Below are positions 1-6,874 of a stretch of 36,433 nucleotides of DNA, one piece after another. The notes under the pieces are model-generated. The model searched no databases. It saw nothing but the letters and a program-made list of their open reading frames with translations, and had not been told where the DNA came from. A program made the position numbers and the translations under genes. Numbering within the stretch: position 1 is the stretch's first letter; each line of letters starts with the position of its first letter. Origin of the DNA: Deltaproteobacteria bacterium (GTDB taxonomy: Bacteria; Desulfobacterota; Desulfobacteria; Desulfobacterales; QNYZ01); NCBI GenBank assembly GCA_003973265.1, contig QNYZ01000055.1, positions 1 through 36,433 of the forward strand. Direction: 5' to 3'.

Positions 1-162
1 AAATTTATATCCAATCCTTGTCGCTTTTTCGATAATTCGAGAATGAATACTCCCATGTGGAAGACTTATTGACGTTACCTCAATTCCGATTTTTTCCTCG
101 ATAGTATGTTTAGATTTCTCTAGTTCATATTCCAATTCATTTAGTGAACCAAAAACAAAATT
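1..162 (-). pseudogene. Fragment resembling the C-terminal part of a polysaccharide deacetylase (NodB-like)
   Basis: The minus strand is open for 54 codons from an in-frame TAG (163-165) to the window edge and has no start codon at its head. It reads like the late part of a NodB-type deacetylase: an ELEKSK helix, EEKIGIEVTSISLPHGS and IIEKATRIGYKF match the usual 'E..SK..LEE.LG..V..F..P.G......I..A...GY' pattern. The catalytic Asp/His-His motifs would lie upstream and are missing, so this is a remnant or a gene broken near 163. It is strikingly AT-rich compared with the GC-rich core of the window, suggesting a foreign origin. The bases between it and the IS66 end (163-207) show no coding sense. 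The family call rests on a short match and is tentative. Confidence 0.45.
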
Positions 163-288
163 CTATGATATAGTAGTAGCTGAAGCATAAGGTAGTGTAA
201 AAACAATGTAAGCGTCAAATAAACCCCATCTTCCCAAGTAGGACAGGAGGTGGCATGATGTCGGTAAAAAATTTAAGGAGGCGACATC

Positions 289-636
289 ATGTGCGAAGGG
301 GGTATATCCAGAGCCGGACAGATTGAACAAAAGCGCACATACTGGAAAGAACAGATCGATAGATGGCGGCAAAGTGGTTTAAGTCAGGCCGAATACTGTC
401 GGCGACATGATCTTGTACGTCATCAGATGGCCTATTGGAAAAAGCGGCTTCAAAAGCCCGAACCCGACGTATCCTTTTTTCCGGTCGAATTAAACGGATT
501 CAAAGAAATAGCCTCACGGCCGGAACAAACGCCCCTCTTTCTGGTCATCGGCAACGATTTCAGGATCGAGATCAACGAAGGCTTTGATGCACAGGTTTTA
601 CGGCAGCTGATCTTCCTGTTGCAGGCGCTGGCATGA
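289..636 (+). CDS. tnpA: IS66 accessory protein TnpA
   Basis: This 115-residue protein is the first of three IS66 genes. Its N-terminal half carries the motif YWKEQIDRWRQSGLSQAEYCRRH, a helix-turn-helix typical of IS66 TnpA/Orf1, and the length fits the family. The ATG at 289 follows a strong Shine-Dalgarno (AAGGAGG, 275-281), which decides the start. Its stop overlaps the tnpB start (ATGA, 633-636), so the two are translationally coupled. TnpA is required with TnpB and TnpC for IS66 transposition, but its exact biochemical role is not settled. Confidence 0.92.
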   Translation: MCEGGISRAGQIEQKRTYWKEQIDRWRQSGLSQAEYCRRHDLVRHQMAYWKKRLQKPEPDVSFFPVELNGFKEIASRPEQTPLFLVIGNDFRIEINEGFDAQVLRQLIFLLQALA

Positions 637-974
637 TACCGTTGCCATCGCGGGTGTATCTGGCGTTGGGAAGCACGGACATGCGTAAGGCGATAAACGG
701 GTTATCGGTATTGGTTGAACAGGCGCTGGCCCTTGATCCGTTTTCCGGGGATCTGTTTGTATTCTGTAATCGTCGAAGAAATATCATAAAGATTTTGTAC
801 TGGGACGAGAACGGATTTTGTTTGTGGCATAAACGTTTGGAGAAGCACCGGTTCAAATGGCCCAGGCGACCGGAAGAGGTTCTGGCGATAGATGCAAGGC
901 AATTAAGCTGGCTGCTGGCCGGGCTTGATTTGTCAAGCGCGCATCAGCGGCTTTACTACCGGCATGCGGGGTGA
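633..974 (+). CDS. tnpB: IS66 accessory protein TnpB (Orf2)
   Basis: This 113-residue protein matches the IS66 Orf2 family along its length. The signature pieces GSTDMRKAINGL near the N-terminus, LFVFCNRRRNIIKILYWD in the middle and WLLAGLDL near the C-terminus are all present. The start overlaps the tnpA stop by four bases. It assists transposition and is not the catalytic transposase. No frameshift is visible. Confidence 0.93.
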   Translation: MIPLPSRVYLALGSTDMRKAINGLSVLVEQALALDPFSGDLFVFCNRRRNIIKILYWDENGFCLWHKRLEKHRFKWPRRPEEVLAIDARQLSWLLAGLDLSSAHQRLYYRHAG

Positions 975-1039
975 TATTTCTACTTCTTTTTTAAAGAAAA
1001 CTATTTACAAAACCATCTATATTTGTTATATATTCCGGC

Positions 1040-2641
1040 ATGAATGTCGACCTGAACAGCCTGCCCGATGATGCCAGTTTACCCAAAGATATTGTCATTT
1101 CTCTGGTTGACGCAGTAGAAGTAAAATACCGGGAAAAAATCCACTATCTGGAAGAGCAGATCCGTGTATTTAAGAACGAATTGTTTGGCCGCACCAGTGA
1201 GAAACTTCCTGAATCGAACCCGTATCAGCTGCCGCTTGTCGATATTGATGATGCCCCTGCCCATGACACCATTCAGCCGGCTGACGATACGATCGTTGTC
1301 CCTGCCCACCGGCGCAGGAAGAAAGGACGCAAGCCCCTCCCCAAAGACCTGCCGCGTATCGATATTATCCATGATCTCAGGGAAGATGAAAAGCGGTGCG
1401 GTTGCGGTGCCCGGTTAAGCCGTATCGGAGAGGATATCAGCGAACAGCTCGATTATGTTCCGGCTAAGGTGCGGGTAGAGCGTCATATCCGTTATAAATA
1501 TGCCTGCAAAAATTGTGAAGGGGTTGAGGATGACGGTCCCACCGTCAGGATTGCCCCGCCACCGGCGCAATTGATTCCTAAAAGCAACGCCACGGCAGGT
1601 CTTTTGGCGCACATTGTCGTAGCCAAGTTTGCCGATGCCATGCCGTTGTATCGCCAGGAGAAAGTTTTCAAACGTCTGGGCATTTATCTTTCACGGGCGG
1701 TGATGGCCAAATGGATGGTTCAGGCGGCCCGACAATGTGCCGGATTAATAGAACTATTGCAGGCCGAGATCCGCGGTGGTCCGCTGATCAATATCGATGA
1801 ATCGCCGCTTCAGGTACTGAAAGAAGCGGGCCGGGCTAATACCACCCAATCATATATGTGGGTCTACTGCGGCGGCGATCTGGAGCATCCGGTGCTGTTG
1901 TATCAATATCATCCCACCCGCAGCGGGAAAGTGGCCCTGGACTTTCTGTCCGGATACCAGGGCTATATTCAAACCGATGACTTTGCCGGATATAATCATC
2001 TGGGTCAACAGATGGGTATTGTGCATCTGGGTTGCTGGGCGCATGCCCGGCGTAAATTTTTCAAGGTTGTTCAAGTGCGCAAAAAGCATCGCTCCAGGCG
2101 GGTTAACCCCAAAGGCCTGGCCGATCAAGGGCTGGGGTACATCGGTAAACTATACCGGGTCGAAAAAGAGGCCATACAACTTGAATTGAACCCAAATCAG
2201 ATTTATCAGCTACGCCAGGAAAAATCCAAACCAGTCCTGGAATCTTTTAAAGACTGGCTGACAACCAACCAGCCACTGACACCGCCCACGGGTCTTTTAG
2301 GCCAGGCGATCCGTTACACGCTGTCCAATTGGAACAAACTGATCGTTTACATTGAGGACGGCCGTTTAAGACCGGACAACAACCGGGTTGAAAATGCGAT
2401 CCGTCCCTTTGTGGTGGGTCGAAAGAACTGGCTGTTTGCCGGCTCTCCGGATGGTGCCAGGGCCAGTGCCACTTTCTTCAGCCTGATCGAGACCGCCAGG
2501 GCCAACGGTTTGGAACCCTATGGCTATCTCCGGCATCTGTTCGAAAAACTGCCCGTCACACAACAGACCGAACAAGGTTTAAAAACCCTGCTACCTCTAA
2601 ATATTGATCCAGATTTAATTGCCATCGATCGCTGCGACTGA
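1040..2641 (+). CDS. tnpC: IS66 DDE transposase TnpC
   Basis: This 533-residue protein is full length for TnpC. In order it shows an N-terminal coiled-coil/leucine-rich segment (KYREKIHYLEEQIRVFKNELFG), a basic linker (HRRRKKGRK), a zinc-finger-like cysteine set (CGCG near 114 and CKNC near 156), and the DDE catalytic core. The likely catalytic residues are the Asp in NIDESPLQ, the Asp in QTDDFAGY and the Glu in NNRVENAIRPFVVGRKNWLF. It cuts and joins the IS ends. It starts 65 bases after tnpB with no obvious ribosome binding site. No disruption is seen. Confidence 0.95.
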   Translation: MNVDLNSLPDDASLPKDIVISLVDAVEVKYREKIHYLEEQIRVFKNELFGRTSEKLPESNPYQLPLVDIDDAPAHDTIQPADDTIVVPAHRRRKKGRKPLPKDLPRIDIIHDLREDEKRCGCGARLSRIGEDISEQLDYVPAKVRVERHIRYKYACKNCEGVEDDGPTVRIAPPPAQLIPKSNATAGLLAHIVVAKFADAMPLYRQEKVFKRLGIYLSRAVMAKWMVQAARQCAGLIELLQAEIRGGPLINIDESPLQVLKEAGRANTTQSYMWVYCGGDLEHPVLLYQYHPTRSGKVALDFLSGYQGYIQTDDFAGYNHLGQQMGIVHLGCWAHARRKFFKVVQVRKKHRSRRVNPKGLADQGLGYIGKLYRVEKEAIQLELNPNQIYQLRQEKSKPVLESFKDWLTTNQPLTPPTGLLGQAIRYTLSNWNKLIVYIEDGRLRPDNNRVENAIRPFVVGRKNWLFAGSPDGARASATFFSLIETARANGLEPYGYLRHLFEKLPVTQQTEQGLKTLLPLNIDPDLIAIDRCD

Positions 2642-2706
2642 CAGCTTGACTGACGCAATTTTCCCTGCCGGAAAAATAACGACTGCGGGTGTACTTTAAT
2701 TGACGC

Positions 2707-3060
2707 TTACCTTCTTAACGTTCCAACGGCCAGTTGTTTGTGCCGGGGGATGACGCAGCCTTTGTTTTTTCTTCGCATGACCACATGGCTGCCTTTTTGG
2801 CGGGCTTCGTAAAATCCCAGCTTTTTAAAAGCCTTGATCGCCTTATCCCCAGAAATCCTATGGGCGGAGACCTCGAAGGTCGTCATAATCGGGCGATAGG
2901 CCGACTTCATAGGAAATTCCTCTAAATACAGCCCTGTAGCTTCCCGGAGGTTGTTTACGGCCTCCTCAATGGTCTCTCCCTGGCTGGCGGTACCGACCTC
3001 GGGACATTCGGCCACGTACAGATTCTCTTCTTTGTGGATTACTGCAGTAAATGTGTTCAT
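2707..3060 (-). pseudogene. hicBA: HicB-HicA toxin-antitoxin reading frame, toxin C-terminus cut by IS66
   Basis: Residues 1-65 are a HicB-type antitoxin domain (MNTFTAVIHKEENLYVAECPEVG, then a helix ending in LYLEEF). Residues 66-117 are a HicA mRNA-interferase domain (HRISGDKAIKAFKKLGF, the catalytic-type GSHVVMRR, VIPRHKQLAVGTL). The two are fused in one frame, in the order antitoxin then toxin; free-standing HicA and HicB are more usual. The frame stops two codons after GTL at a TAA made by the IS66 terminal repeat (GTAAGCG), so the last helix of HicA is missing. The ATG at 3060 follows a GAGGTG ribosome site. It lies 23 bases after the xre gene, as one operon. The toxin may be dead or weakened; the antitoxin part is whole. 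Confidence 0.82.
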
Positions 3061-3083
3061 CTGTTCACCTCATATCCGGCCAT

Positions 3084-3455
3084 TTAACCGTGCGCAAGCT
3101 CTTCAAACTTGTTACGTTTGATAAAAGAATCCAGAACTGAAATTAAAGTCTCCTGATATTCCTTGGGTAGATTCTCCAGCTCTTCAATGCGTTCGATGAG
3201 TTGGGTATTTTGCAATTTGTCGGTCTTACTGCTCTTGCCCATTAAAAGATAATCAAGGCTGACGCCGAATGCACGGGCAATATGAGCTAGCGTCTCCAAA
3301 GGGGGGTTGGACAACCCTCTTTCATATTTTGAAATTCGTTGGATATCGATGCCGACTTTATTGGCCAGTTGCCCTTGAGACCAATCCCGTTCTCTTCGCA
3401 ATCGTCTTAGCCGTTCAGGAAAAGCGGATGTTATTTTGATATTTTTATCGTGCAT
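3084..3455 (-). CDS. Xre/HTH_3-family transcriptional regulator
   Basis: This 123-residue protein has a classic Cro/CI helix-turn-helix in residues 12-70 (RLRRLRRERDWSQGQLANKVGIDIQRISKYERG, then PPLETLAHIARAFGVSLDYLL). A C-terminal charged helix (residues 80-118) probably mediates dimerisation. The ATG at 3455 has a strong AGGAGGT site upstream. It is the first gene of an operon with the hicBA frame, and such regulators commonly repress their toxin-antitoxin operon. A palindrome in the upstream region (3514-3526) is a candidate operator. Confidence 0.88.
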   Translation of the reverse strand: MHDKNIKITSAFPERLRRLRRERDWSQGQLANKVGIDIQRISKYERGLSNPPLETLAHIARAFGVSLDYLLMGKSSKTDKLQNTQLIERIEELENLPKEYQETLISVLDSFIKRNKFEELAHG

Positions 3456-3513
3456 AATGACCTCCTGCCTTAAAACTAATTATAATTTCTATGGAGATCA
3501 AACAAAAAATTAA

Positions 3514-3526
3514 TTGACATTGTCAA
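3514..3526. promoter_or_regulatory. Palindrome, candidate operator for the xre-hicBA operon
   Basis: TTGACATTGTCAA is a perfect inverted repeat (TTGACA/TGTCAA around one T), 58 bases upstream of the xre start. A TATAAT is visible on the minus strand at 3484-3479. The palindrome lies about 30 bases upstream of it, so it is more likely a regulator site than the matching -35. Autoregulation by the Xre protein is inferred. Confidence 0.5.
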
Positions 3527-3592
3527 AATAGAATAATATTTAGAAAAATACGACATAGAAAATTGATAATTTAAAGGTGGGAGCTCGAAAGA

Positions 3593-3638
3593 AAGGCCAT
3601 CAACCTCTGAACTTTGGCGAGTCTCGGTTGATGGCCTT
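3593..3638. other. Long perfect inverted repeat (RNA or DNA hairpin)
   Basis: Arms AAGGCCATCAACC (3593-3605) and GGTTGATGGCCTT (3626-3638) are perfectly complementary over 13 bases around a 20-base loop. The structure lies in the divergent region between xre (minus) and the next plus-strand gene, about 100 bases before that gene. It has no direct T-run, so it is not a simple terminator. It could be a leader structure, a phage or IS end, or a replication/binding site. Confidence 0.6.
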
Positions 3639-3648
3639 CGAAGAGGCC

Positions 3649-3670
3649 TCAAAGGGATACAACCCTTTGA
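3649..3670. other. Second hairpin next to the first
   Basis: TCAAAGGG (3649-3656) and CCCTTTGA (3663-3670) pair perfectly around a six-base loop, ten bases after the first inverted repeat. A pyrimidine-rich TTTCTTTTTC follows at about 3677-3686, so on the plus strand this could work as a weak terminator or attenuator before the gene at 3737. Confidence 0.5.
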
Positions 3671-3736
3671 AACGCATTTCTTTTTCTATCGTATCTCCCC
3701 GAAAAAATCAACTATTTGAAAGGAGGTGAGATCTTC

Positions 3737-4045
3737 ATGCAAAGCAGGTTGGAAGTAACGGATCTTTTCAGGAGCGCATTTTTTCTATGCATGGGCGGGC
3801 ATTTGGAACAGGTTCGGGTCCGCAATAATGGCCGCAGGATCGCCACGTTTTTGATTACCGGTGCGGAACTGGAGCGCCTGGACAACGATTACCGGGCCGG
3901 CCGTGCGCGGGTCAACCTGGTTCAGCTGCGAGAATCTTTAAATCATCTGCGGGACGTGATGTTCGACAAACTACGCGAGAACGAGGGGAGAGCGAGATAT
4001 GACGATAGAAAAAGAGGTGATCGAATCGATCAAGCAAGACGTTGA
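3737..4045 (+). CDS. Small hypothetical protein next to a CHC2 zinc-finger gene
   Basis: This protein of 102 residues has an N-terminal FRSAFFLCMGGHL, a mid-part GRRIATFLITGAELERLDNDYRAGRA, and a helical C-terminal half (LRESLNHLRDVMFDKLRENEG). I do not recognise a characterised family; it resembles small proteins found beside CHC2 zinc-finger/primase genes in mobile or phage-derived loci. The ATG at 3737 is chosen over a TTG at 3716 because AAGGAGGTG (3719-3727) is well spaced for it. Its last 47 bases overlap the CHC2 gene, consistent with one transcriptional unit. Confidence 0.6.
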   Translation: MQSRLEVTDLFRSAFFLCMGGHLEQVRVRNNGRRIATFLITGAELERLDNDYRAGRARVNLVQLRESLNHLRDVMFDKLRENEGRARYDDRKRGDRIDQARR

Positions 4046-4334
4046 TTTAAAAGCCCTGGTTGAAGCCAGGGGCATCCGCTTAAAGAAAAACGGCAAGGGC
4101 TGGTTCGGTCTTTGCCCCTTCCACGACGATAAGAGTCCGTCATTATCCATCAATCCGGTAAAGATGATCAACGACAATTATTATTTTCCCTCAGCGACAA
4201 TTAGAATTCCCGTTTTATTTAAACGACAGGGGGGGCAAATTTGGATTGCCGGAGGGGGTCAATTTTGGGTTGTCTTTTCTAAAGACAAAACTGATGTCAA
4301 CTTGAGCTTTTTGAATAACCGAGAAATGGAATAA
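3999..4334 (+). pseudogene. Truncated DnaG-type CHC2 zinc-finger protein
   Basis: The first 54 residues match the start of primase-like CHC2 zinc-ribbon proteins: VDLKALVEARGIRLKKNGKGWFG, then LCPFHDDKSPSLSINP. Normal members continue with a second cysteine pair (typically HCFGCG) and often a Toprim domain. Here the family match ends at about 4163 and the reading frame enters IS21-like end sequence, closing after an unrelated 57-residue tail. The second half of the zinc site is therefore missing and the product is almost certainly non-functional. Such genes usually belong to phages, plasmids or integrated elements. Confidence 0.8.
4165..4275. mobile_element. Internally deleted IS21-family-like remnant (both ends, no genes)
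   Basis: The left half repeats ACGACAATT-type words followed by pyrimidine-rich TTCCC (4170-4190 and 4194-4211). The right half repeats GGCAAATTTGGATTGCC and GTCAATTTTGGGTTGTC (4234-4275). These resemble the multiple terminal repeats of IS21-family elements, left and right ends respectively, with istA and istB gone. The family match to the CHC2 gene breaks exactly where this segment begins. The identification is from memory of the family's end pattern, so it is moderate. Confidence 0.45.
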
Positions 4335-4344
4335 AAAAGTCTTT

Positions 4345-4370
4345 AAAATGGTCATAATCGGCCATTTTTT
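4345..4370 (+). terminator. Weak hairpin-plus-T terminator candidate
   Basis: AAAATGG (4345-4351) pairs with CCATTTT (4362-4368) around a ten-base loop, followed by more T. It follows the broken CHC2 gene and precedes the RAYT stub. The stem is AT-rich and short, so termination may be inefficient. Confidence 0.4.
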
Positions 4371-4408
4371 CATTAAAAATTACCCGATTAAGCGAACAGA
4401 CCCAAAAA

Positions 4409-4498
4409 ATGGCTCGTGCAAAAAGACATTATATTCCCGGTCATGTCTGGCATCTGGGCCATCGATGCGATAAAAGACAAGGGTGGACGCTTAAATAA
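4409..4498 (+). pseudogene. 5' stub of a REP-associated tyrosine transposase (RAYT, IS200-like)
   Basis: Reading from the ATG at 4409 gives MARAKRHYIPGHVWH, then LGHRCDKR, then a 6-residue tail and TAA at 4496-4498. This is the very characteristic N-terminus of RAYT/TnpA_REP proteins (MARxxRHYxPGHVWHxxHRC), whose full length is roughly 200-300 residues. Everything after residue about 23 is missing. It is too short to be listed by length-filtered gene callers. REP-like palindromes occur at 35401-35514. Confidence 0.8.
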
Positions 4499-4534
4499 GA
4501 ACAGACCTGATTCTGTCAGGCTCAGGGGGGAATC

Positions 4535-5698
4535 ATGGTATATGCAGACCGAACTGCACATTTAAAGGCCGAAGGCGCCTATGCCGTTCTGGCCAAAGCG
4601 CAATTATTAGAAGCGGCTGGACGTGAAATTATCCACCTTGAAATCGGGCAGCCGGATTTTGACACGTTTGATAATATCAGCCAGGCGGGGATGCGGGCCA
4701 TTGCAGGTGGAAAAACCAACTATACGCCTCCCGAAGGAACGCGTGCGTTTCGGCTTGCGATTGCCGCAGATGCATCCGCCCGGCGAGGCGTTGATATCCG
4801 GGCTGAACAGGTCGTGGTCAGCCCGGGTGGAAAACCCAATATTTTTTTTCCAACCCTGGCGCTTGTCAATCCCGGCGATGAAGTGATTTATCCGAATCCG
4901 GGTTTTCCCACCTACGAAGCGATGATTGAGGTCGCCGGCGGGATACCGGTTCCGGTTCCACTGGTCGAAGAAAATGATTTTTCTTTCGATTTAGATGCAC
5001 TTGACAGGCGCATGAACAAAAAAACGAAGATGATTATCATCAATTCACCGAGCAACCCCACCGGCGGTATTATCCCTGAATCAGACCTGGAACAGATCGC
5101 TGAAGCTGCCCGAAAGTATGATGCCTGGGTGCTTTCCGATGAGATTTATTCCCGCATCGTATACGACGGGCTGTGTGATGCGCCATCGATATATGCGCTT
5201 TCCGATATGGCAGAGCGGACCATTATCATGGATGGTTTTTCAAAAACCTATGCCATGACCGGCTGGCGGCTCGGCTACGGCATCATGCCGGAAGAACTGG
5301 CGCAGCGTGTGGGGTTGTTGATGACACATGCGGTGGGTTCAACCGCGGAATTTACCCAGTATGCGGGTCTGGAAGCCCTTACCGGTGATCAGGGCCAGGT
5401 AGATGCGGTGGTGGCCGAATACGAAAAACGCCGCAATGCAATTGTGGATGGGTTAAACAGCCTGCCCGGTATCTCCTGCCAGAAGCCACAGGGCGCGTTT
5501 TACGTTTTTCCGAATGTTTCAGGATTGGGTAAATCATCCGATGAAGTTGCCAACTGGATCTTAGAAGATGCCGGTGTGGCGCTTCTTTCCGGCACATCTT
5601 TCGGTAAGATGGGAGAGGGCTATCTGCGTCTGTCGTATGCCAATTCGATCGAAAATATCGAATTGGCCATTGGTAAGATGGCAGAGGTCCTGGGATAA
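4535..5698 (+). CDS. Class I/II PLP-dependent aminotransferase
   Basis: This 387-residue protein is full length for fold-type I aminotransferases of the aspartate/aromatic group. It shows the substrate-loop GQPDFDT (39-45), NYTPPEGTR (62-70), SPSNPTGG (171-178), SDEIYSRIVY (201-210) and the PLP-lysine segment DGFSKTYAMTGWRLGYG with Lys237. It transfers an amino group between an amino acid and a 2-oxo acid in the cytoplasm. The amino donor cannot be fixed from the sequence. The ATG at 4535 follows an AGGGGGG stretch. It is convergent with the next gene and is probably not part of the catabolic operon that starts at 6875. Confidence 0.93.
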   Translation: MVYADRTAHLKAEGAYAVLAKAQLLEAAGREIIHLEIGQPDFDTFDNISQAGMRAIAGGKTNYTPPEGTRAFRLAIAADASARRGVDIRAEQVVVSPGGKPNIFFPTLALVNPGDEVIYPNPGFPTYEAMIEVAGGIPVPVPLVEENDFSFDLDALDRRMNKKTKMIIINSPSNPTGGIIPESDLEQIAEAARKYDAWVLSDEIYSRIVYDGLCDAPSIYALSDMAERTIIMDGFSKTYAMTGWRLGYGIMPEELAQRVGLLMTHAVGSTAEFTQYAGLEALTGDQGQVDAVVAEYEKRRNAIVDGLNSLPGISCQKPQGAFYVFPNVSGLGKSSDEVANWILEDAGVALLSGTSFGKMGEGYLRLSYANSIENIELAIGKMAEVLG

Positions 5699-5718
5699 GA
5701 TAGCAGAGATCCTGGGCT
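5675..5718 (+). repeat. 22-bp tandem duplication across the aminotransferase stop codon
   Basis: The unit at 5675-5696 (AAGATGGCAGAGGTCC...) is repeated at 5697-5718 (AAGATAGCAGAGATCC...) with three mismatches by eye. The first copy encodes the last residues and the first base of the stop; the second is non-coding. It looks like a slippage duplication that has begun to diverge. Confidence 0.75.
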
Positions 5719-5790
5719 AATGCTTCCAGCGTGAGGGGCGGATTCTGATCGGCCCTTTTAAACCTGGCACCGGGAATGGCAGGCCGTTTG

Positions 5791-6510
5791 TCATTTCTGA
5801 TGGTTTTTTCGATCCAGTAAAAAATTTTTATAAATCTGATAGTGCTCGGTCTGTTCATAGGCAATCGGCCGGATCGGAGACCGGTCAAAATTGTAGATCG
5901 TCGCCCCGTCAAAAGCCATGAGGATCGGGGAGTGGGTCACGATAATGAACTGCGCATGACCCGCCTGGCTGTTTGTGTTGAGAACGTCTAAAAGTTCGAG
6001 CTGGCTGCGCGGGGAAAGGGCGGTTTCAGGCTCATCCATCAGGTACAGGCCCTTGACCTGGTAGCGGTTCCGAAAAAATGACATCATCGACTGGCCATGG
6101 GACTGGGTAACCAGGGATTTTCCACCGAAGTATTTCAGGTAACCGGGGTCAGTGGTGGCCCAGTCGTCCAGAAAAGAGGTGAAGTCTTTGAAAATATCAG
6201 ATCCGAAGAATGAGCCGGGCACCGGTCCGGCTGACCACTCGGGCCTGAGATACTTGTAAAACAGCTCTTCAAAGGGATTGTGCCGACAGCGGGTATTTCC
6301 GGCGGCACGCCAGATATGGATACCGCAGGCATGAGACAGTGCCTCCAGCAGGGTTGATTTACCGCTGCCATTTTCACCGATAAAAAAAGTGACCGGTGTA
6401 TCAAAGGTAAGGCGCCGGGTCTGGTGAAAGATTGGTAAATTAAAGGGGTAGTTCTCAGTCTCCGGATATTTTTCATTTAAAAATGAGATGCTTTTTAAAT
6501 GGAGTGTCAT
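5791..6510 (-). CDS. ABC/AAA_21-type ATPase, RecF/SMC-like head
   Basis: The protein has 239 residues from the ATG at 6510 (preferred over an upstream start at 6576 because homology to the fold begins at MTLHLKSISF). It has Walker A GENGSGKST (45-53), an ABC-signature-like SHGQSMMS (137-144), Walker B GLYLMDEPETALSP (154-167) and a switch histidine in VTHSP (191-195). The arrangement is that of small predicted ATPases related to OLD, RecF and YhaN heads. There is no nuclease or Toprim domain. The partner and role are unknown. It is convergent with the aminotransferase. Confidence 0.85.
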   Translation of the reverse strand: MTLHLKSISFLNEKYPETENYPFNLPIFHQTRRLTFDTPVTFFIGENGSGKSTLLEALSHACGIHIWRAAGNTRCRHNPFEELFYKYLRPEWSAGPVPGSFFGSDIFKDFTSFLDDWATTDPGYLKYFGGKSLVTQSHGQSMMSFFRNRYQVKGLYLMDEPETALSPRSQLELLDVLNTNSQAGHAQFIIVTHSPILMAFDGATIYNFDRSPIRPIAYEQTEHYQIYKNFLLDRKNHQK

Positions 6511-6807
6511 GTTTTTTCCCTGATCAACTGGTTTTGTCCAAACCTGCGTGTACGATGTGTACGAATGGAAGGCCATTAAGAAAAGAACCTGTCCGGACCA
6601 AGCCCTGTTGTCCGGGCCTGGAACCCGCCTTTATGAGAACTACAGACCCCTGAAGGTGTTGCCGGCCCGTTTCAATCCATTTCAGCGTGCATGATTTTTT
6701 TACCTGGTTCATACAGATAGAGAAGGGGCGGTTTATTGTCAAGCAGGAGGCATTACTTTTTATGCCGGCCGGAATCGTGGACATGGCAGGGCGTTAATGC
6801 CATGGGC
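6511..6807. other. Intergenic stretch without a recognised gene
   Basis: Between the divergent ATPase gene and the catabolic promoter I see no convincing coding sequence and no RNA motif. The minus-strand open frame here is short and has no family resemblance. The region presumably holds the promoter of the ATPase. Confidence 0.5.
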
Positions 6808-6837
6808 TTGACAGTAGTTATTGTATACGGTATACAA
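6808..6837 (+). promoter_or_regulatory. Near-consensus sigma70 promoter overlapped by a GntR/FCD-type operator
   Basis: TTGACA (6808-6813), exactly 17 bases, then TATACA (6831-6836) make an almost ideal promoter. The -10 and the end of the spacer lie inside TTGTATACGGTATACAA (6821-6837), an inverted repeat with perfect 8-base arms around a central G. The FadR/FCD branch of GntR regulators is known to bind sites of the form TnGTnnnACnA, which this site resembles. A GntR/FCD gene lies in the same cluster (11309-12025). Repression by blocking the -10, released by a pathway intermediate, is the inferred mode. Confidence 0.8.
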
Positions 6838-6874
6838 AAAATTGACAGAGAATCTTCAGCAGGAGGATAATATA

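Larger units (their letters stand above)
208..2710 (+). mobile_element. Complete IS66-family insertion sequence
   Basis: The element carries the canonical tnpA-tnpB-tnpC trio. It is bounded by inverted ends: GTAAGCGTCAA at 208-218 and its exact complement TTGACGCTTAC at 2700-2710, with similarity continuing (AAATAAA against AATTAAA). IS66 elements normally make 8-bp target duplications. The flanks here are AAAACAAT (200-207) and CTTCTTAA (2711-2718), which do not match, so the element probably took part in a deletion or recombination after insertion. The right end lies inside a hicA-type toxin reading frame. All three genes look intact, so the element could still be active. Confidence 0.93.

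Noticed and set aside
6821..6874. An N-terminal extension of the biotin carrier starting at TTG 6821
   Set aside because: It would place the start inside the promoter/operator; the ATG at 6875 has an ideal ribosome site.
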